A stretch of DNA of 64,000 nucleotides, taken from Adiantum capillus-veneris (Eukaryota; Streptophyta; Polypodiopsida; Polypodiales; Pteridaceae). Position 1 is the first letter of the stretch. Each line of letters starts with the position of its first letter. This document shows positions 11,633 to 22,560 of the stretch, in pieces. The translations under genes were made by a program, and so were the position numbers. The notes beneath the pieces are model-generated. The model did no database searches. It worked only from the letters and a program-made list of their open reading frames with translations, and was not told the DNA's origin. The stretch is taken from positions 169,393,740 to 169,457,739 of the forward strand of contig CM043944.1 in NCBI GenBank assembly GCA_014529385.2, given 5' to 3'.

Positions 11633-11956
11633 TCACTCAAACAATCTGTAATATCCAAACCTTAAATCAATCTTTGCAAAATATCTAGCCCCTTGGAATG
11701 GATCAAAACTCTCATCAGCTCTAGGTGTAGGATATTTTTTGTTGATTGTAACCTTATTCAAACCACAAAAGTTTACACACATGCACATAGACATATCCTT
11801 CCTCTTCACCAAGAGTACTAGAGATGCCCATCGAGAAGAATTGGTTTGAATAAAACCTTTACCAAGATAATGTTCAAGTTGATGTTCTAATTCTTTATAT
11901 TTGAATTGAATAAGTATGTATGTTGGTTTTCTTATATGTTTACTATTTGGTTGCAC
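11633..11956 (-). pseudogene. Gypsy RT N-terminal piece
   Basis: The frame reads LEHYLGKGFIQTNSSRWASL, then VLLVKRKDMSMCMCVNFCGLN, then KVTINKKYPTPRADE and YFAKIDLRFGYYRL. These are gypsy RT blocks up to the first catalytic Asp region (KIDLR-GY). The [11 protein letters not shown] block is degraded (MCMCVNFCGLN). The sequence ends in the middle of the palm domain. Confidence 0.85.
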
Positions 11957-12389
11957 GTCTATGCTATGTGATGCAAAAATTGATTGAGTTCATCACTTTG
12001 AAAACAAAATCAAAGCTTTTATCCTCATGCATAGACAAGTGATGCATGCAGACACATAAACAAAATTTCTTTATTTCATTTGCTTGTTGCAATAACTAAA
12101 GCTTGACCATACATATGAAAAGAGAAGAGGGCACATCATGCTCTCCAAAAAGAAAAATATGGGAACCATTAGCTTCAAACTAAAGAGTGTCATGCTAATA
12201 AATACATTTCACAGTACATTAAAGGCCATACACATTCACTCATGTCCAAGCACCATGTCTGCTCTTGATATGTTGATAAGTTGAAAATTTGATGTCATTC
12301 GACGACTCTAAACCTTGAGGGAAACATCCATCCTTAACCATAGTATCCCAAATATCAAATCGTTGCCCTTGCATAAGAGATACTGTATA

Positions 12390-12502
12390 ATATGAATAGT
12401 CTTAGCTTATGGAATGTTTAATCTCTTAACCAAAGCATAATTAAAAAAATTATGCGTTGCTCCATCGTCAATAAAGATGAGCACATTCATGTATCTATGA
12501 AG
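12390..12502 (-). pseudogene. Gypsy retropepsin motif, cut by the copia insertion
   Basis: The minus strand reads VLIFIDDGATHNFFN and then YALVKRLNIP. DDGATHNF is the aspartic protease signature of this gypsy group; the Asp is intact. The copia element begins about 30 bases upstream of the motif, so the target site was in or just before the protease coding region. Confidence 0.75.
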
Positions 12503-13303
12503 TGTTAAGTATGGAGCCTGATTTACCCTTGTAATTTTCTGTGGTAAAAGCGCACATTTGTAAGGCCCCCATTATGAGGAGAAGCCATCGTGCGTGAAGG
12601 AAAATCACTCACCGGAAACCAAAATCTTCACGGACAAAAATCACGGGCAACTTTAAAAGCCTCGGGGGCGGAGGCCCCCGAGAATTTTTTTTTTCGCCAG
12701 AATATTCTTTTTCGCTGGAATATTATGGCCGGACGGTGGCCGGAAAGTGGTCGGAAAACAGCCGGTCGGTTGGCCGGTAGTCAATAGCCGATGGCCGGTG
12801 GTCGGAAGTCAATGGCCGGTGGTCGGAAGTCAATGGCCGGTGGCCGGTGGCCGAATTCAAAAGCGGACTTGTTTTCTCAAGGGCGGCCACACATGGGCGG
12901 ATTGGAGGGTCCGATTTGGACTTATTCGCACAAGGATGGCTACACATGGCTGTCTCTCATAAGAGAGGGCAGCCCTTTTGGCCTATAAAAGGAGGCCATT
13001 TCTACACACATTTCATAGTGTGAAGTTGATGCAACAAGGTGAGTGTGAGGTTGTGAGAGTGAAGCAAGGTGGGAGCTCCATTAAGGGTATAATCCCTTTG
13101 TAAACTACTTCTTGTTTTGAAGTACTAAAGCCATTGAGTGGCTGCTTTCCCGTGGACGTAGCCCACATTGGGTGAACCACGTATATCGTGTGTACTCTCT
13201 CTCTCTCTCTCTCTCTACTCTATAATCTCATGTATATAAATCTGTCTCTCTCCATTAAGTAATCTACTCAATTATCTATTTAGCTACGTCTTATTTCCTA
13301 ACA
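12503..13303 (+). repeat. 5' LTR of the Tnt1-like element
   Basis: It begins TGTTAAGTATGGAGCC and ends TTATTTCCTAACA. A GC-rich minisatellite (units around GGTCGGAAGTCAATGGCC) lies at about 12,775-12,860. A TATA box (TATAAAA) is at 12,984-12,990, and a CT microsatellite lies at about 13,193-13,217 in the presumed transcribed part. The second copy at 17,331-18,121 fixes both ends. Confidence 0.95.
12984..12990 (+). promoter_or_regulatory. LTR TATA box
   Basis: TATAAAA in the context GGCCTATAAAAGGAGG, about 320 bp before the LTR end. The same box is present in the 3' LTR at 17,796-17,802. Confidence 0.65.
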
Positions 13304-13305
13304 AC

Positions 13306-13317
13306 TGGTATCAAAGC
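13306..13317 (+). other. Primer binding site, initiator Met tRNA
   Basis: TGGTATCAAAGC two bases after the 5' LTR; one mismatch to the standard TGGTATCAGAGC. Confidence 0.85.
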
Positions 13318-13376
13318 AAGGTTTGCTCGTAGCTAAATTATCTCAAGGAAAGGATTCCTTGAATTGAGTGGGAGTT

Positions 13377-14620
13377 ATGGCGGAGGAAGGGAAGCTCAAG
13401 ATTGAGAAGTTCAACGAAAAAAACTACCAACATTGGAAGAGACAATTGAAGACTATCTCTACCAGAAGGACCTCTATTTGCCACTAGGCGGTCTTGCGAA
13501 GAAGCCCGCAACAATGGCAGATGAAGCATGCATTGTCCTTGATCGAAAGGCACTGGGAACAATCCGGTTAAGCTTGGCGTCAACAGTGGCCTTCAATTTT
13601 TTGGAGATGAAGACCACGGAGGACTTGATGAAGTCACTTGACGACTTCTACGAGAAACCATCGGCATCCAATAAGGTATTTCTTATGAAGTGCCTGTTCA
13701 ATCTAAATATGGTAGAGAATGGTTCAGTTGCAGAACACCTAAATGACTTTAACACAAACATAAGTCAACTTCGATCAGTGAAAATCAATTTCGATGATGA
13801 AGTGCGAGCTCTCCTTATACTATCATCTCTACCGGATAGTTGGGACAGCCTTGTGATGGCTGTAAGTAATTCTATCTCTGGCACAAATACTCTTAAGTTT
13901 GATGATGTTGTGGGTGTTCTCCTAAGCGAGGAAATGAGAAGGAGAAGCACAGGAGAATCATCAAGTGCTGCACTATCAGTGGAAACAAGAGGAAGGCTTA
14001 AGGAGAGGTTCAAAAACCAAAAGGGTCGTGATCGCTCAAGGCGGAGCAAGTCACGCACAAAGTCAGTTCTTGAATGTTGGAACTGCAGCAAGAAGGGCCA
14101 CGTCAAGAAGGATTTCTGGTCCAAGGAGAAGAAGGAGACAGAGTCTCAAGACAACAAGCCAACATCGGAGGCCAATGTGGTAGGTAAAGTAGAGCAAGAT
14201 GCTCTAATTCTCTCATTAGACAATGTGTCTAATTCTTGGATAGTAGATTCCGGGGCTTCATTCCATGCGACACCACACAAGCAACATTTCCAAGACTACA
14301 CCAAAGATAATTTTGGGTATGTATACTTGGGAGATGATGAAGCTTGTGAGATTGTCGGCAAAGGTACAGTTTCTGTCAAAACTGCTAACGGAAATGAATG
14401 GAAGCTTAAAGATGTTAGGCATGTTCCTTCTCTTCGCAAAAATTTGATCTCTACAGGACAATTGGACGATGAAGGTCACAACATTGCATTCGGAAACAAA
14501 TGGTGGAAGATCTCAAAGGGATCTTTGGTGGTTGCCAAGGGTGAAAAAGTCGGTACACTTTACTTGTGTACTGTTAGCACGCAACCTTTAGCTTGTGCAG
14601 CAACTACAGAAGTTGACAGT
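13377..14620 (+). pseudogene. Tnt1-like gag and protease
   Basis: The start is the ATG at 13,377 (MAEEGKLKIEKFNEKNYQHW), 60 bp after the primer site. A one-base loss at about 13,446 shifts the frame; from there coding is open through gag and protease. Gag has the usual FLMKCLFNLNM and LLILSSLPDSWDSLV blocks. The zinc knuckle reads CWNCSKKGHVKKDF, with the final Cys replaced by Phe. Protease has IVDSGASFHATPHK with its catalytic Asp intact. Gag packages the RNA; the protease cuts the polyprotein. Confidence 0.9.
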
Positions 14621-15480
14621 GCGGTGTGGCACTACCGACTTGGGCATATGAGTGCCCAAGGAATGCAAATCCTTCAAACAAAGAAGCTTCTACCAAGTTT
14701 GAAGAAGTGGACTTAGAGTTCTGTGAAGATTGTGTTTATGGTAAACAAAAGAGGGTAAAATTTCAAAAATAAGGAAATGAAAGAAAAAATAAAAAACTTG
14801 AGTTGGTTCATTCTGATGTTTGGGGTCCTGCAAGTACACCATCACTTGGTGGCTCATTGTACTATGTAACATTCATAGACGATGCGACTAGAAAAACATG
14901 GATTTATGTCATGAAGAATAAATCCGATGTATTTTCCATATTTCAAAGGTGGAAAGCCTTTGTGGAGAATGAAACAAGTACCAAGGTTAAATGCCTCAGA
15001 TCCGACAATGGAGGCGAATATTGCAGCCAAGCTTTTGAAAGCTTTTGTGCTAGCAATGGCATTCGGAGGCAAAGGACAACCCCAAGGACACCTCAACAAA
15101 ATGGGATTTCGGAAAGGATGAACAAGACAATCATGGAACGAGCACGAAGCATGCGGCTACATGCAGGCCTACCGCTTGAGCTTTGGGTGAAAGCTGTAAG
15201 TACGTCTGTGTACTTAATCAATCGGTCACCCTCAACGGCATTGGATGGGGGAGTTCCAGAAGAGGCATGGACAGATAAACCGGTGAATTATGCATTTCTC
15301 AAAGTGTTTGGGTGTGAGGCTTTCATGCACATAGATAGAAGCCTAAGATCAAAGTTAGATGCAAAGTCCAAAAAGTGTTTCTTCATTGGCTATGGAGAAG
15401 GAGACTTTGGGTATCGCCTATGGAATCCTGAAGATGGTAAAATCTTAAGGAGTAGGGATGTAATTTTTAACGAACAAAAT
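14621..15480 (+). pseudogene. Tnt1-like integrase
   Basis: The HHCC finger is present: HYRLGHMSAQGM, then FCEDCVYGKQ. A one-base loss at about 14,705 puts the CC half in another frame, and a TAA follows at about 14,770. The core has the DDE residues in VHSDVWGPASTPSLGG, CLRSDNGGEYCSQ and TPQQNGISERMN. After the core comes the GYGEGDFGYRLWNPE block. The catalytic residues are intact, so only the frame is damaged. Confidence 0.9.
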
Positions 15481-15689
15481 ATGTACAAAGATTACTTGGA
15501 AAGAAAACAAACAAAAGAAACAGGTGATGAGTACATGGAGCTTGAGGACGGTGAAGACTCAAGGACTGCAAACGGTGACAATGTGCAACAACGTCAACCA
15601 AATGAAGAGCCTCAACCTATTCCCCGAAGATCTACAAGAGCAAGTAGACCTCCAGAAAGGTTTGTTCCTTCCTTCAACCATCTCTTGAT

Positions 15690-17270
15690 CTCAGATTCTG
15701 GAGAGCCGGAATCATATGAAGAAGCTATGCAACATGAATCCAAAGAAGAATGGACGAAGAGCATGCAAGTGGAGATGGACTCACTACATCGCAACCAAAC
15801 ATGGGAGTTGGTTGAGTTGCCTAAAGGTAAGCGGGCACTTCAAAACAAATGGGTGTACAAGCTAAAGGAAGAAGAAGGTGGGAAGATAAGGTACAAGTTT
15901 AGGCTTGTGGTAAAAGGTTTTTCTCAAAAGAGTGGTATTGACTTCAATGAAATATTTTCTCCTGTTGTAAAAATGAACTCAATTAGGCTTGTCTTAAGCC
16001 TTGTGGCTGCTCATGATCTAAATCTCGAGCAAATGGATGTAAATATGGCATTCCCTCACGGTGACTTAGAGGAGGAAATCTACATGCTTCAACCAAAGGG
16101 GTATGAAGTAAAAGGTAAGGAGAAAATGGTTTGCAGATTAAAAAAGAGCTTGTATGGTTTAAAGCAAGCATCAAGACAATGGTACTTGAAGTTTGATCGA
16201 TAGATGTTGGATCATGGATTCTGGATCATGGATTCACAAGATCCAACTCGGATCACTGCGTCTACACGGAGAATTTGGGAGATGGGAAATTCATCATCCT
16301 AATGTTGTATGTTGATGACATGTTGATTGCAAGTGCTAACATGCAGGACATCAAAGACCTAAAAGAGGAGCTGTCCAAATCTTTTTCAATGAAAGATTTA
16401 GGTGTTGCAAAGAGGATACTTGGTATGAAAATATCAAGGGACAGAATGAAGAAGACAATAAAGCTATCTCAAGAAGATTACATCAAGAAGGTACTAGAAA
16501 GGTTTGCAATGCAAAATGCAAAACCAGTTTCTACACCTTTGGCTGGTCATTTTAAACTAACGAAGGATATGTGTCCAAAGACACAAGAGGAGATAGCCTA
16601 TATGTCTAAAGTTCCATATGCTGCAGCGGTAGGTTCTCTAATGTATGCTATGGTCTGAACAAGGCCAGACATTGCACATGCAGTGGGAGTTGTGAGTAGG
16701 TTCATGGACAACCCAGGTAAAGAGCATTGGCAAGCTGTGAAGTGGATACTTAGGTATCTAAAAGGGACAACAACAAATGCTTTGTATTTTGGAGGAACTG
16801 ATATTTTTCTAGAAGGGTATGCTAATGCAGATATGGCAGGTGACAAAGATACTCGAAGGAGCACTACTGGCTATGTGTTCACGGTTGGAGGCACAGCAGT
16901 AAGCTGGGCTTCAAAGCTGCAGAAAGTGGTTTCACTTTCTACCATGGAAGCAGAGTATGTAGCAATGATGGAGGCAAGCAAAGAAATTCTATGGCTTCAC
17001 AGATTCTTAGAAGAGCTTGGATTCAAACAAGACAATTCTGTTTTGTACAGTGATAGCCAAAGTGCTATCCATCTTGCGAAGAACTCAGCCTTTCATTCAA
17101 GGACAAAGCACATTGAGGTGAGATATCTCTTCATACGCACTCTTTTGGAAGAGGGACAACTAAAGCTAGGAAAGGTGCATACAAGTGAAAATCCTGCAGA
17201 CATGTTTACAAAGGTGGTCAACAAGGAGAAGTTGAGCTTTTGCTCATCTTCAATCGGCATTCAAGGATAA
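15690..17270 (+). pseudogene. Tnt1-like RT and RNase H
   Basis: RT begins near SYEEAMQHESKEEW. Motifs include WVYKLKEEEGG, LEQMDVNMAFPHGDLEEEIYM (usually DV-TAFLHG), SLYGLKQASRQWY and the catalytic LYVDDMLIAS. RNase H has EGYANADMAGDKDTRRSTTGY, SLSTMEAEYVA and LYSDSQSAIHLA, and ends TKHIEVRY...ADMFTK before the stop at 17,268-17,270. Damage: a TAG at 16,201-16,203, a 14-bp tandem duplication at about 16,209-16,236 that shifts the frame, and a TGA at about 16,656-16,658 in the V-TRPDI segment. Confidence 0.92.
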
Positions 17271-17319
17271 GAAGCCAGAATGGAAAGCAGTCACAGGTTT
17301 GGTTTGGAGATCAGTCTCC

Positions 17320-17330
17320 AAGTGGGAGAT
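17320..17330 (+). other. Polypurine tract
   Basis: AAGTGGGAGAT directly before the 3' LTR; this is the plus-strand primer of copia elements. Confidence 0.8.
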
Positions 17331-18002
17331 TGTTAAGTATAGAGCCTGATTTACCCTTGTAATTTTCTGTGGTAAAAGCGCACATTTGTAAGGCCCACAT
17401 TATGAGGAGAAGCGTGCATGAAGGAAAATCACTCACCGGAAACCAAAATTTTCACGGACAAGAATCAGGGGCAACTTTAAAGGCCTCGAGGGCGGAGGCC
17501 CCCGAGACTTTTTTTTTTCACCGGAATATTATGGCCAGACGGTGGCTGGAAAGTGGTCGAGAAACAACCGGTCGGTTGGCCGGTGGCCGGTAGTCAATGG
17601 CCGATGGCCGGTGGTCGGAAGTCAATGGCCGGTGGCCGGTGGCCGAATTCAATGGCCGGTGGCCGAATTCAAAAGCGGACTTGCCTTCTCAAGGGCGGCC
17701 ACACATGGGCGGATTGGAGGGTCCGATTTGGACTTATTCGCACAAGGGCGGCTACACATGGTTGTCTCTCATAAGAGAGGGCAGCCCTTTTGGCCTATAA
17801 AAGGAGGCCATTTCTACACACATTTCATAGTGTGAAGTTGATGCAACAAGGTGAGTGTGAGGTGGTGAGAGTGAAGCAAGGCGGGAGCTCCATTAAGGGT
17901 ATAATCCCTTTGTAAACTACTTCTTGTTTTGAAGTACTAAAGCCATTGAGTGGCTTCTTTCCCGTGGACGTAGCCCACATTAGGTGAACCACATATATCG
18001 TG

Positions 18003-18037
<35 letters not shown>

Positions 18038-18121
18038 CTATAATCTCGTGTATATAAATCTGTCTCTCTCCATTAAGTAATCTACTCAATTATGTATTTA
18101 GCTACGTCTTATTTCCTAACA
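17331..18121 (+). repeat. 3' LTR of the Tnt1-like element
   Basis: It starts TGTTAAGTATAGAGCC and ends TTTCCTAACA, collinear with 12,503-13,303. Differences are mainly copy number in the GGCC-rich minisatellite (about 17,575-17,680), the length of the CT run (about 18,008-18,034), and scattered transitions. The TATA box is at 17,796-17,802. Confidence 0.95.
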
Positions 18122-18399
18122 TGAATATCAACTAAATTATGAGGACCTTTAGTCACATGGAAGCTATGAGTAAGCATTTAATGTGTCTCTGTGTAATGAC
18201 ACACTTTCACCTGAGATAAATTAGTGGAGACATTTAATTACACGAACTATACAGTGTCTAAAGCCTTGTCTTTACCTGCAAAATATACGGTAGATGAAGG
18301 ACCACAAGGATCCTCGACTTTTTTGTACACTCCTGTTTAGTTGAAGATGCTTTGCTTTTTGTTGGCATGATTAGAATATCAAATTTTTTTCTATAGGGT

Positions 18400-19140
18400 G
18401 TTTAGTATGGTTCCCTTTCTCATCAACATCATAAACTAATGCCTTTGAAATGGCATCTTCCAAGGTTTTTGGATGGAGATGAGTGATTTTTTCCTTCACA
18501 TCAAGATGTAATCCTCGTAGGAACCCTTGCATGTTCTAAAACTCATTGAGATCATTTAAGTTGAGAATTGCTTCTCTATAATGAGAGATATGAGAGATGA
18601 AGTATGCATAAAAAACCATCCTTGCTAATTCTTGTCATCTTTGTTATTTGGAAGAAATTATTTTTGAAATAAATCTTGAAATGATGTCCAAGTTGTATGC
18701 TTTTATTCAAGCTTGTCATCCACCACCACTTGTAGGCCTCGCCTTCAAGTCCTAAGCTAGTTTCTATAGGAGGACAAAAAGCAAGCATGTACATGATGAG
18801 CATCTATCCACTTATGCAAAAATTATCAATTGTGTCTTTATTGCACTCCTTGTTGTCATCTCTATAGATTGCCGGCTTAAGATCCTTTGTCCATGATAAA
18901 GTCTTTTGATTGTTGTTCCCTGCAACAACGTGGCTAGGATGAGACTCTAATGATGGAACTCTATTTGGCCCTCGACTTACCATGAATGGAATCTTCAATC
19001 AATACATCTCAATTTGCAACATAAAATTATTGACTAGATCACATATAAATTTGCATTAATCAAGGCCACAATACTTTCTATTTGTCCGTCGTAGAAGTGC
19101 ATTGTAATCATGCATGTTAAAAATGTTATGACCCTTTGTA
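18400..19140 (-). pseudogene. Gypsy gag remnant
   Basis: On the minus strand, LGLEGEAYKWWWMTSLNK (about 18,700-18,760) is a classic gypsy gag block. Further on, a segment like 'NMQGFLRGLHLDVKEKI', then 'HPKTLEDAISKALVYD', appears at about 18,440-18,540. Several frameshifts and stops are present. It is the right-hand continuation of the gypsy copy interrupted by the copia element. Confidence 0.75.
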
Positions 19141-19458
19141 AATCATCACCTCTTTTTGCGTGCAAGTGACTAGTGCTACCTCTCCTTTTGGTCTAAAAGT
19201 GTGGTATTGATGCTAAATTTAGCACCAATGGCTTTTTCCATGCCCACAAGCTCATTAGGTCTTCCCAATCTCAGAAAAATAAAAATTCTTTCAAAACATA
19301 TTAAGTGCATAAGTGAAGGGTGAGTTTAGGAAATGAAAAGATAGATGAAAATGGAAAGTCAAAAGACAAATGAAGGTGGAAAGTCAAAAGACCTTTTGTG
19401 CCCATATAAATAGGTGTTTTTTTTCTCTTTCATTTTTCCTTTAGCATCGTTTTCTTTG

Positions 19459-19462
<4 letters not shown>

Positions 19463-19513
<51 letters not shown>
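19463..19513. repeat. CT microsatellite
   Basis: About 25 CT units. A TATA-like CATATAAATAGG lies about 65 bp to its left on the plus strand. Confidence 0.95.
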
Positions 19514-19516
<3 letters not shown>

Positions 19517-19666
19517 GTTGTATCCGTCCTTTTGAGTCAATATTGTTGCAAATCCATGTGCTTTGTCATTGCCCATTATTATGTGCTATAAACTAACGCA
19601 TTGTTTTTCTTGTTTTTGAGAGGAATCACATTTTAATTTTTTTGAATCCATTAGGAATACAAGTAA

Positions 19667-19678
19667 GCTCTAATACCA
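19667..19678 (-). other. Probable gypsy primer binding site
   Basis: The minus strand reads TGGTATTAGAGC, one transition away from the Met-tRNA site TGGTATCAGAGC. It is at the right place and strand to prime the gypsy element on its left. Confidence 0.6.
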
Positions 19679-20878
19679 TTATAATTATAGGGTTGCTGAC
19701 TGTGTGATCTCCACACATGCAACTCCTCTTATAAGTGTCCCTATCCCTTATGTTTAGGACCCCTTTCCATCATAGCTAGATAGGGTTTTAGCAGTCTTAT
19801 GGTTGAAACCCTTAGGACCATGTCCTCTAGGATCCTTGTCCTTACATAGTATGTAGAATCAATGAGAACAATGGATTTTTTAACCATCAAATCTAGAATA
19901 TCCTTTGCCTATGGTGCTACTAATAGTTTGGTTTGCTTCCTGTATTTTATTTGAAAAATTGGAATCTTTTTGTAGATGGACTCATGGATGACACTAAGTT
20001 TCACCCCCATATTACCCAATTCTTTTCTACCTAGGGAACACCCTCCATTTTTCCTCTTTCATATCCATGAGGGGATGACCTATTATTTCCTCTCTTACAC
20101 TCCCTTTCTCCTCTCATGCATACCTCTTTTTATCTCTTTCATATCCATGAGGGGATGACCTATTATTTCCTCTCTTACACTCCCTTTCTCCTCTCATGCA
20201 TACCTCTTTTCATTTTCTTTTGAAGTGATGCCACTATATAATGTACTTGAATGGTGAGCAAACATACATCATCTTATGGCTACTTGTGTTCACCCAATGC
20301 TTGCCGTGTGTATTCTATTGTCACATAAGGTGAAATTGTCACTTTTTTGTTGTACAAGTACCATTTCACCCTTTCACCTTAAACCTCACATAGCTCACAT
20401 AATAGTGTCTACCATGCTGCACCACTCTCCGTGTAACTTACATAGAACAATCACATTTTAACCGCAACACCTTGATCATTGAACTCTTGTGTACACCACG
20501 CTCTTGAGCATAAAACTCATAAGAGAGTAGTCCATATACTTAACTAGTTAGCAGCATTAACTATATCACCTATGCACGGGGTTTCTCCTATCCCACATTT
20601 TGTATGTTTTGTGGAAAGTGACATTGTTGAATTTGATTTATTTTATAAGTTCATGAGTCAACACATTCTTTCCTTGTAGACTTTGTTTTCCACACGTTGT
20701 GCACAATGATTGGATTGCCCCGGATATGCACGTGCCTCTTCTCCTTGCCTACGGTTTTTGGAACTGGGGGGTGGGATGGCCTCCTAGACCCTGGTGGTAG
20801 TCTTGGTAAAGAAGGGTCTGGCTTCTCTACCAAGCCAAGGTTCTTTGTGTGCTTCAAAGAGGGAGCGATTTCATAAGG
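19679..20878. other. Presumed remains of a gypsy 5' LTR and unassigned DNA
   Basis: No gene is visible. If the primer site at 19,667 is real, the DNA just to its right should be the 5' LTR of the minus-strand gypsy copy, but no second copy defines its ends. The stretch contains the 80-bp tandem duplication listed separately. A short Pro-rich minus-strand frame (20,651-20,857) has no recognisable features. Confidence 0.35.
20054..20213. repeat. 80-bp direct tandem duplication
   Basis: A unit containing ATATCCATGAGGGGATGACC and ending near CATACCTCTTTT occurs twice with a period of exactly 80 bp (the marker is at 20,061 and 20,141). The copies are nearly identical, so the duplication is recent. 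Confidence 0.95.
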
Positions 20879-21190
20879 TCAGAGTTCTTCTAGGTACCCA
20901 TGATTTGTCTCCTTGTATGTATCGGATATGTATGGTCGTTTGATGCAGTCGGATATGTGTTGGAGTTGCACATGGGAGTGGTTGGCATAGATGCTAGAAG
21001 AGAAGGTAGTCACACCATTAGTGAGGCCAAAGGACAAGACAAGCCATTTGTGGGCTCTGTAGCAAGAGCGGAATGCCGTCTTGTGAACATCTCCATGAGC
21101 TATTCTGATCTGATGGCACCCCAATCGTAAGTCAATCTTTGTAAATAATTTGATAAACCATTTGAGATACACACAGACATCTCCTGTGTT
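20879..21190 (-). pseudogene. Gypsy RT remnant
   Basis: The minus-strand frame contains LFTKIDLRLGCHQIRI, then HKTAFRS and LSFGLTNGVTTFS, which are gypsy RT palm blocks. It lacks the catalytic -DD motif, which should lie further left where the frame decays. It faces the plus-strand RNase H/integrase remnant that begins within 20 bp of it. Confidence 0.8.
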
Positions 21191-22560
21191 GCGCTGAGGG
21201 AAGTAGTGCTGCAAAAAGATAGGCCCGTTGCATATATCTCTAAGAAGTTCATTGATCCTCAAAAAAGGTGGGCTACGCATCAGAAAGAAATGTATGCAGT
21301 GGTCTACTCTTTAAATCAATGGCGTTACTATGTATTGGATAATCACACAAAGGTATACACCAACACTGTTTCACTCAAATATTTTCAGACTCGGACTAAA
21401 GCAGAGCCAGTGGCATGATCAACTCGCAGAATACGACATAGAAAGCATTCATAAGCAAGACAAGCACAATGCGATGCCCGATGCCTTGAGCAGGATGCGA
21501 GAGGCTAATGCAGTTAGTTTGATCAATAGTGAAGATGTATTAGATAAGATCCGTGAAACCAGAAAAATGGATCCCGCAGTACTTCAAATGATGCAGAATT
21601 GACACCAAGGAAAAACATCTCTGGGCTTGTTCGACCTACGAGATGGCCTATGGCATGCACACAATAAGATATATGTACCAAATGATCCCGCTCTCAAAAC
21701 TCACTTACTTTGGGAAGCACATGATTGTAAAATGGCAGGTCATGGGGGACAAAAGAGGTCCTTTGACAAGCTAAGTCGCCACTTCTTTTGGCTGAAAATG
21801 CAAGATGATGTGGTAGAATATGTCAAATCATGCCCAAATTGTCAATTGATGAAAGCACAAAGAATCAAGGCAGCAAGGCTTCTCACATGGATGCCCACAC
21901 CGTCTAGACCTTGGGATGTAGTCAGTATGGACTTAATTGTGGATCTTCCCGAGAGACATGGCTATACCATGATCTTTGTGGTTGTGGATTACTTCTCAAA
22001 AAAAGCTCATTTCATCCTCGCAAACCCGCTGCTTACTGCCTATCAAATTGCATGGCTCTTCTTCAAGAATGTGTTCAAGAATTGTGGATTGCCCTTGGTC
22101 ATATTATCAGACAGAGATGGTTGATTCCTTGGTGATATGTGGCGAGAGCTGTTCAAGTTTCTAGGTACGCAATTACAATTCTCCTCTACCTATCACCCAC
22201 AAAAGGATGGGCAGACGGAGTGCATCAATCAAGGCATTGAAGATTAAATCACGTTCTATGTGCAAGCAGACTAGAAAAATTGGGCAGATTTTCTAGAGAT
22301 CCTAGAGTTTCAGTACAACAGCAGTGTACACACAGGTACATGTTATACTCCTTTAGAACTAGCAACAAGAAAGGAGGTAATCACGCCATTGACCCTTGCT
22401 TCAGGCATACTCTAGGCAGAAGACAAAGATGTAGAACATTTTTTGCAAGATTGGCAGAAGTGCTTGGATGTAGCCAAACAGCATTTGAACAAGTACAAAC
22501 AAAAGTATGTCACTAAGCACAACAAAAACAACGGCACATATTTCTTTCAAAAAGGGAGTA
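21191..22560 (+). pseudogene. Gypsy RNase H and integrase remnant
   Basis: From 21,206 the plus strand reads RPVAYISKKFIDPQKRW, a gypsy RNase H with the D and E positions recognisable. It then has DALSRMREANAV and an integrase HHCC finger (LWEAHDCKMAGHGG, then SCPNCQLMK). The integrase core follows: VSMDLIVDLPERHGYT, ILSDRDG then a TGA where Arg is usual, STYHPQKDGQTECIN. Other stops occur at about 21,417, 21,601, 22,245 and 22,273, with a frameshift near 21,410. The sequence fades after KYKQKYVTKHNKNNG at about 22,540. RT is missing on this strand. Confidence 0.9.

Larger units (their letters stand above)
12503..18121 (+). mobile_element. Nearly complete Ty1/copia (Tnt1-like) retrotransposon
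   Basis: It has two LTRs (801 and 791 bp) with TG...CA ends, a Met-tRNA primer site, a full copia-order polyprotein and a polypurine tract. The flanks are TGAAG on the left and TGAAT on the right, a 5-bp target duplication with one difference. The LTRs differ by few substitutions and by minisatellite copy number, so the insertion is fairly recent. The coding region carries three clear frameshifts and three in-frame stops, so this copy cannot move by itself. It inserted into the gypsy element around it. Confidence 0.95.
11633..19678 (-). mobile_element. Gypsy fragment split by a copia insertion
   Basis: Minus-strand gypsy sequence occurs on both sides of the copia element at 12,503-18,121. 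RT (11,633-11,956) and protease (up to about 12,490) lie on its left; gag and a Met-tRNA-type primer site lie on its right. The order and orientation are those of one gypsy copy whose 3' part, from the RT palm onward, is lost at 11,633. It resembles the gypsy element at 35-39 kb, sharing the DDGATHNF protease motif and gag style, but is more decayed. Confidence 0.8.
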
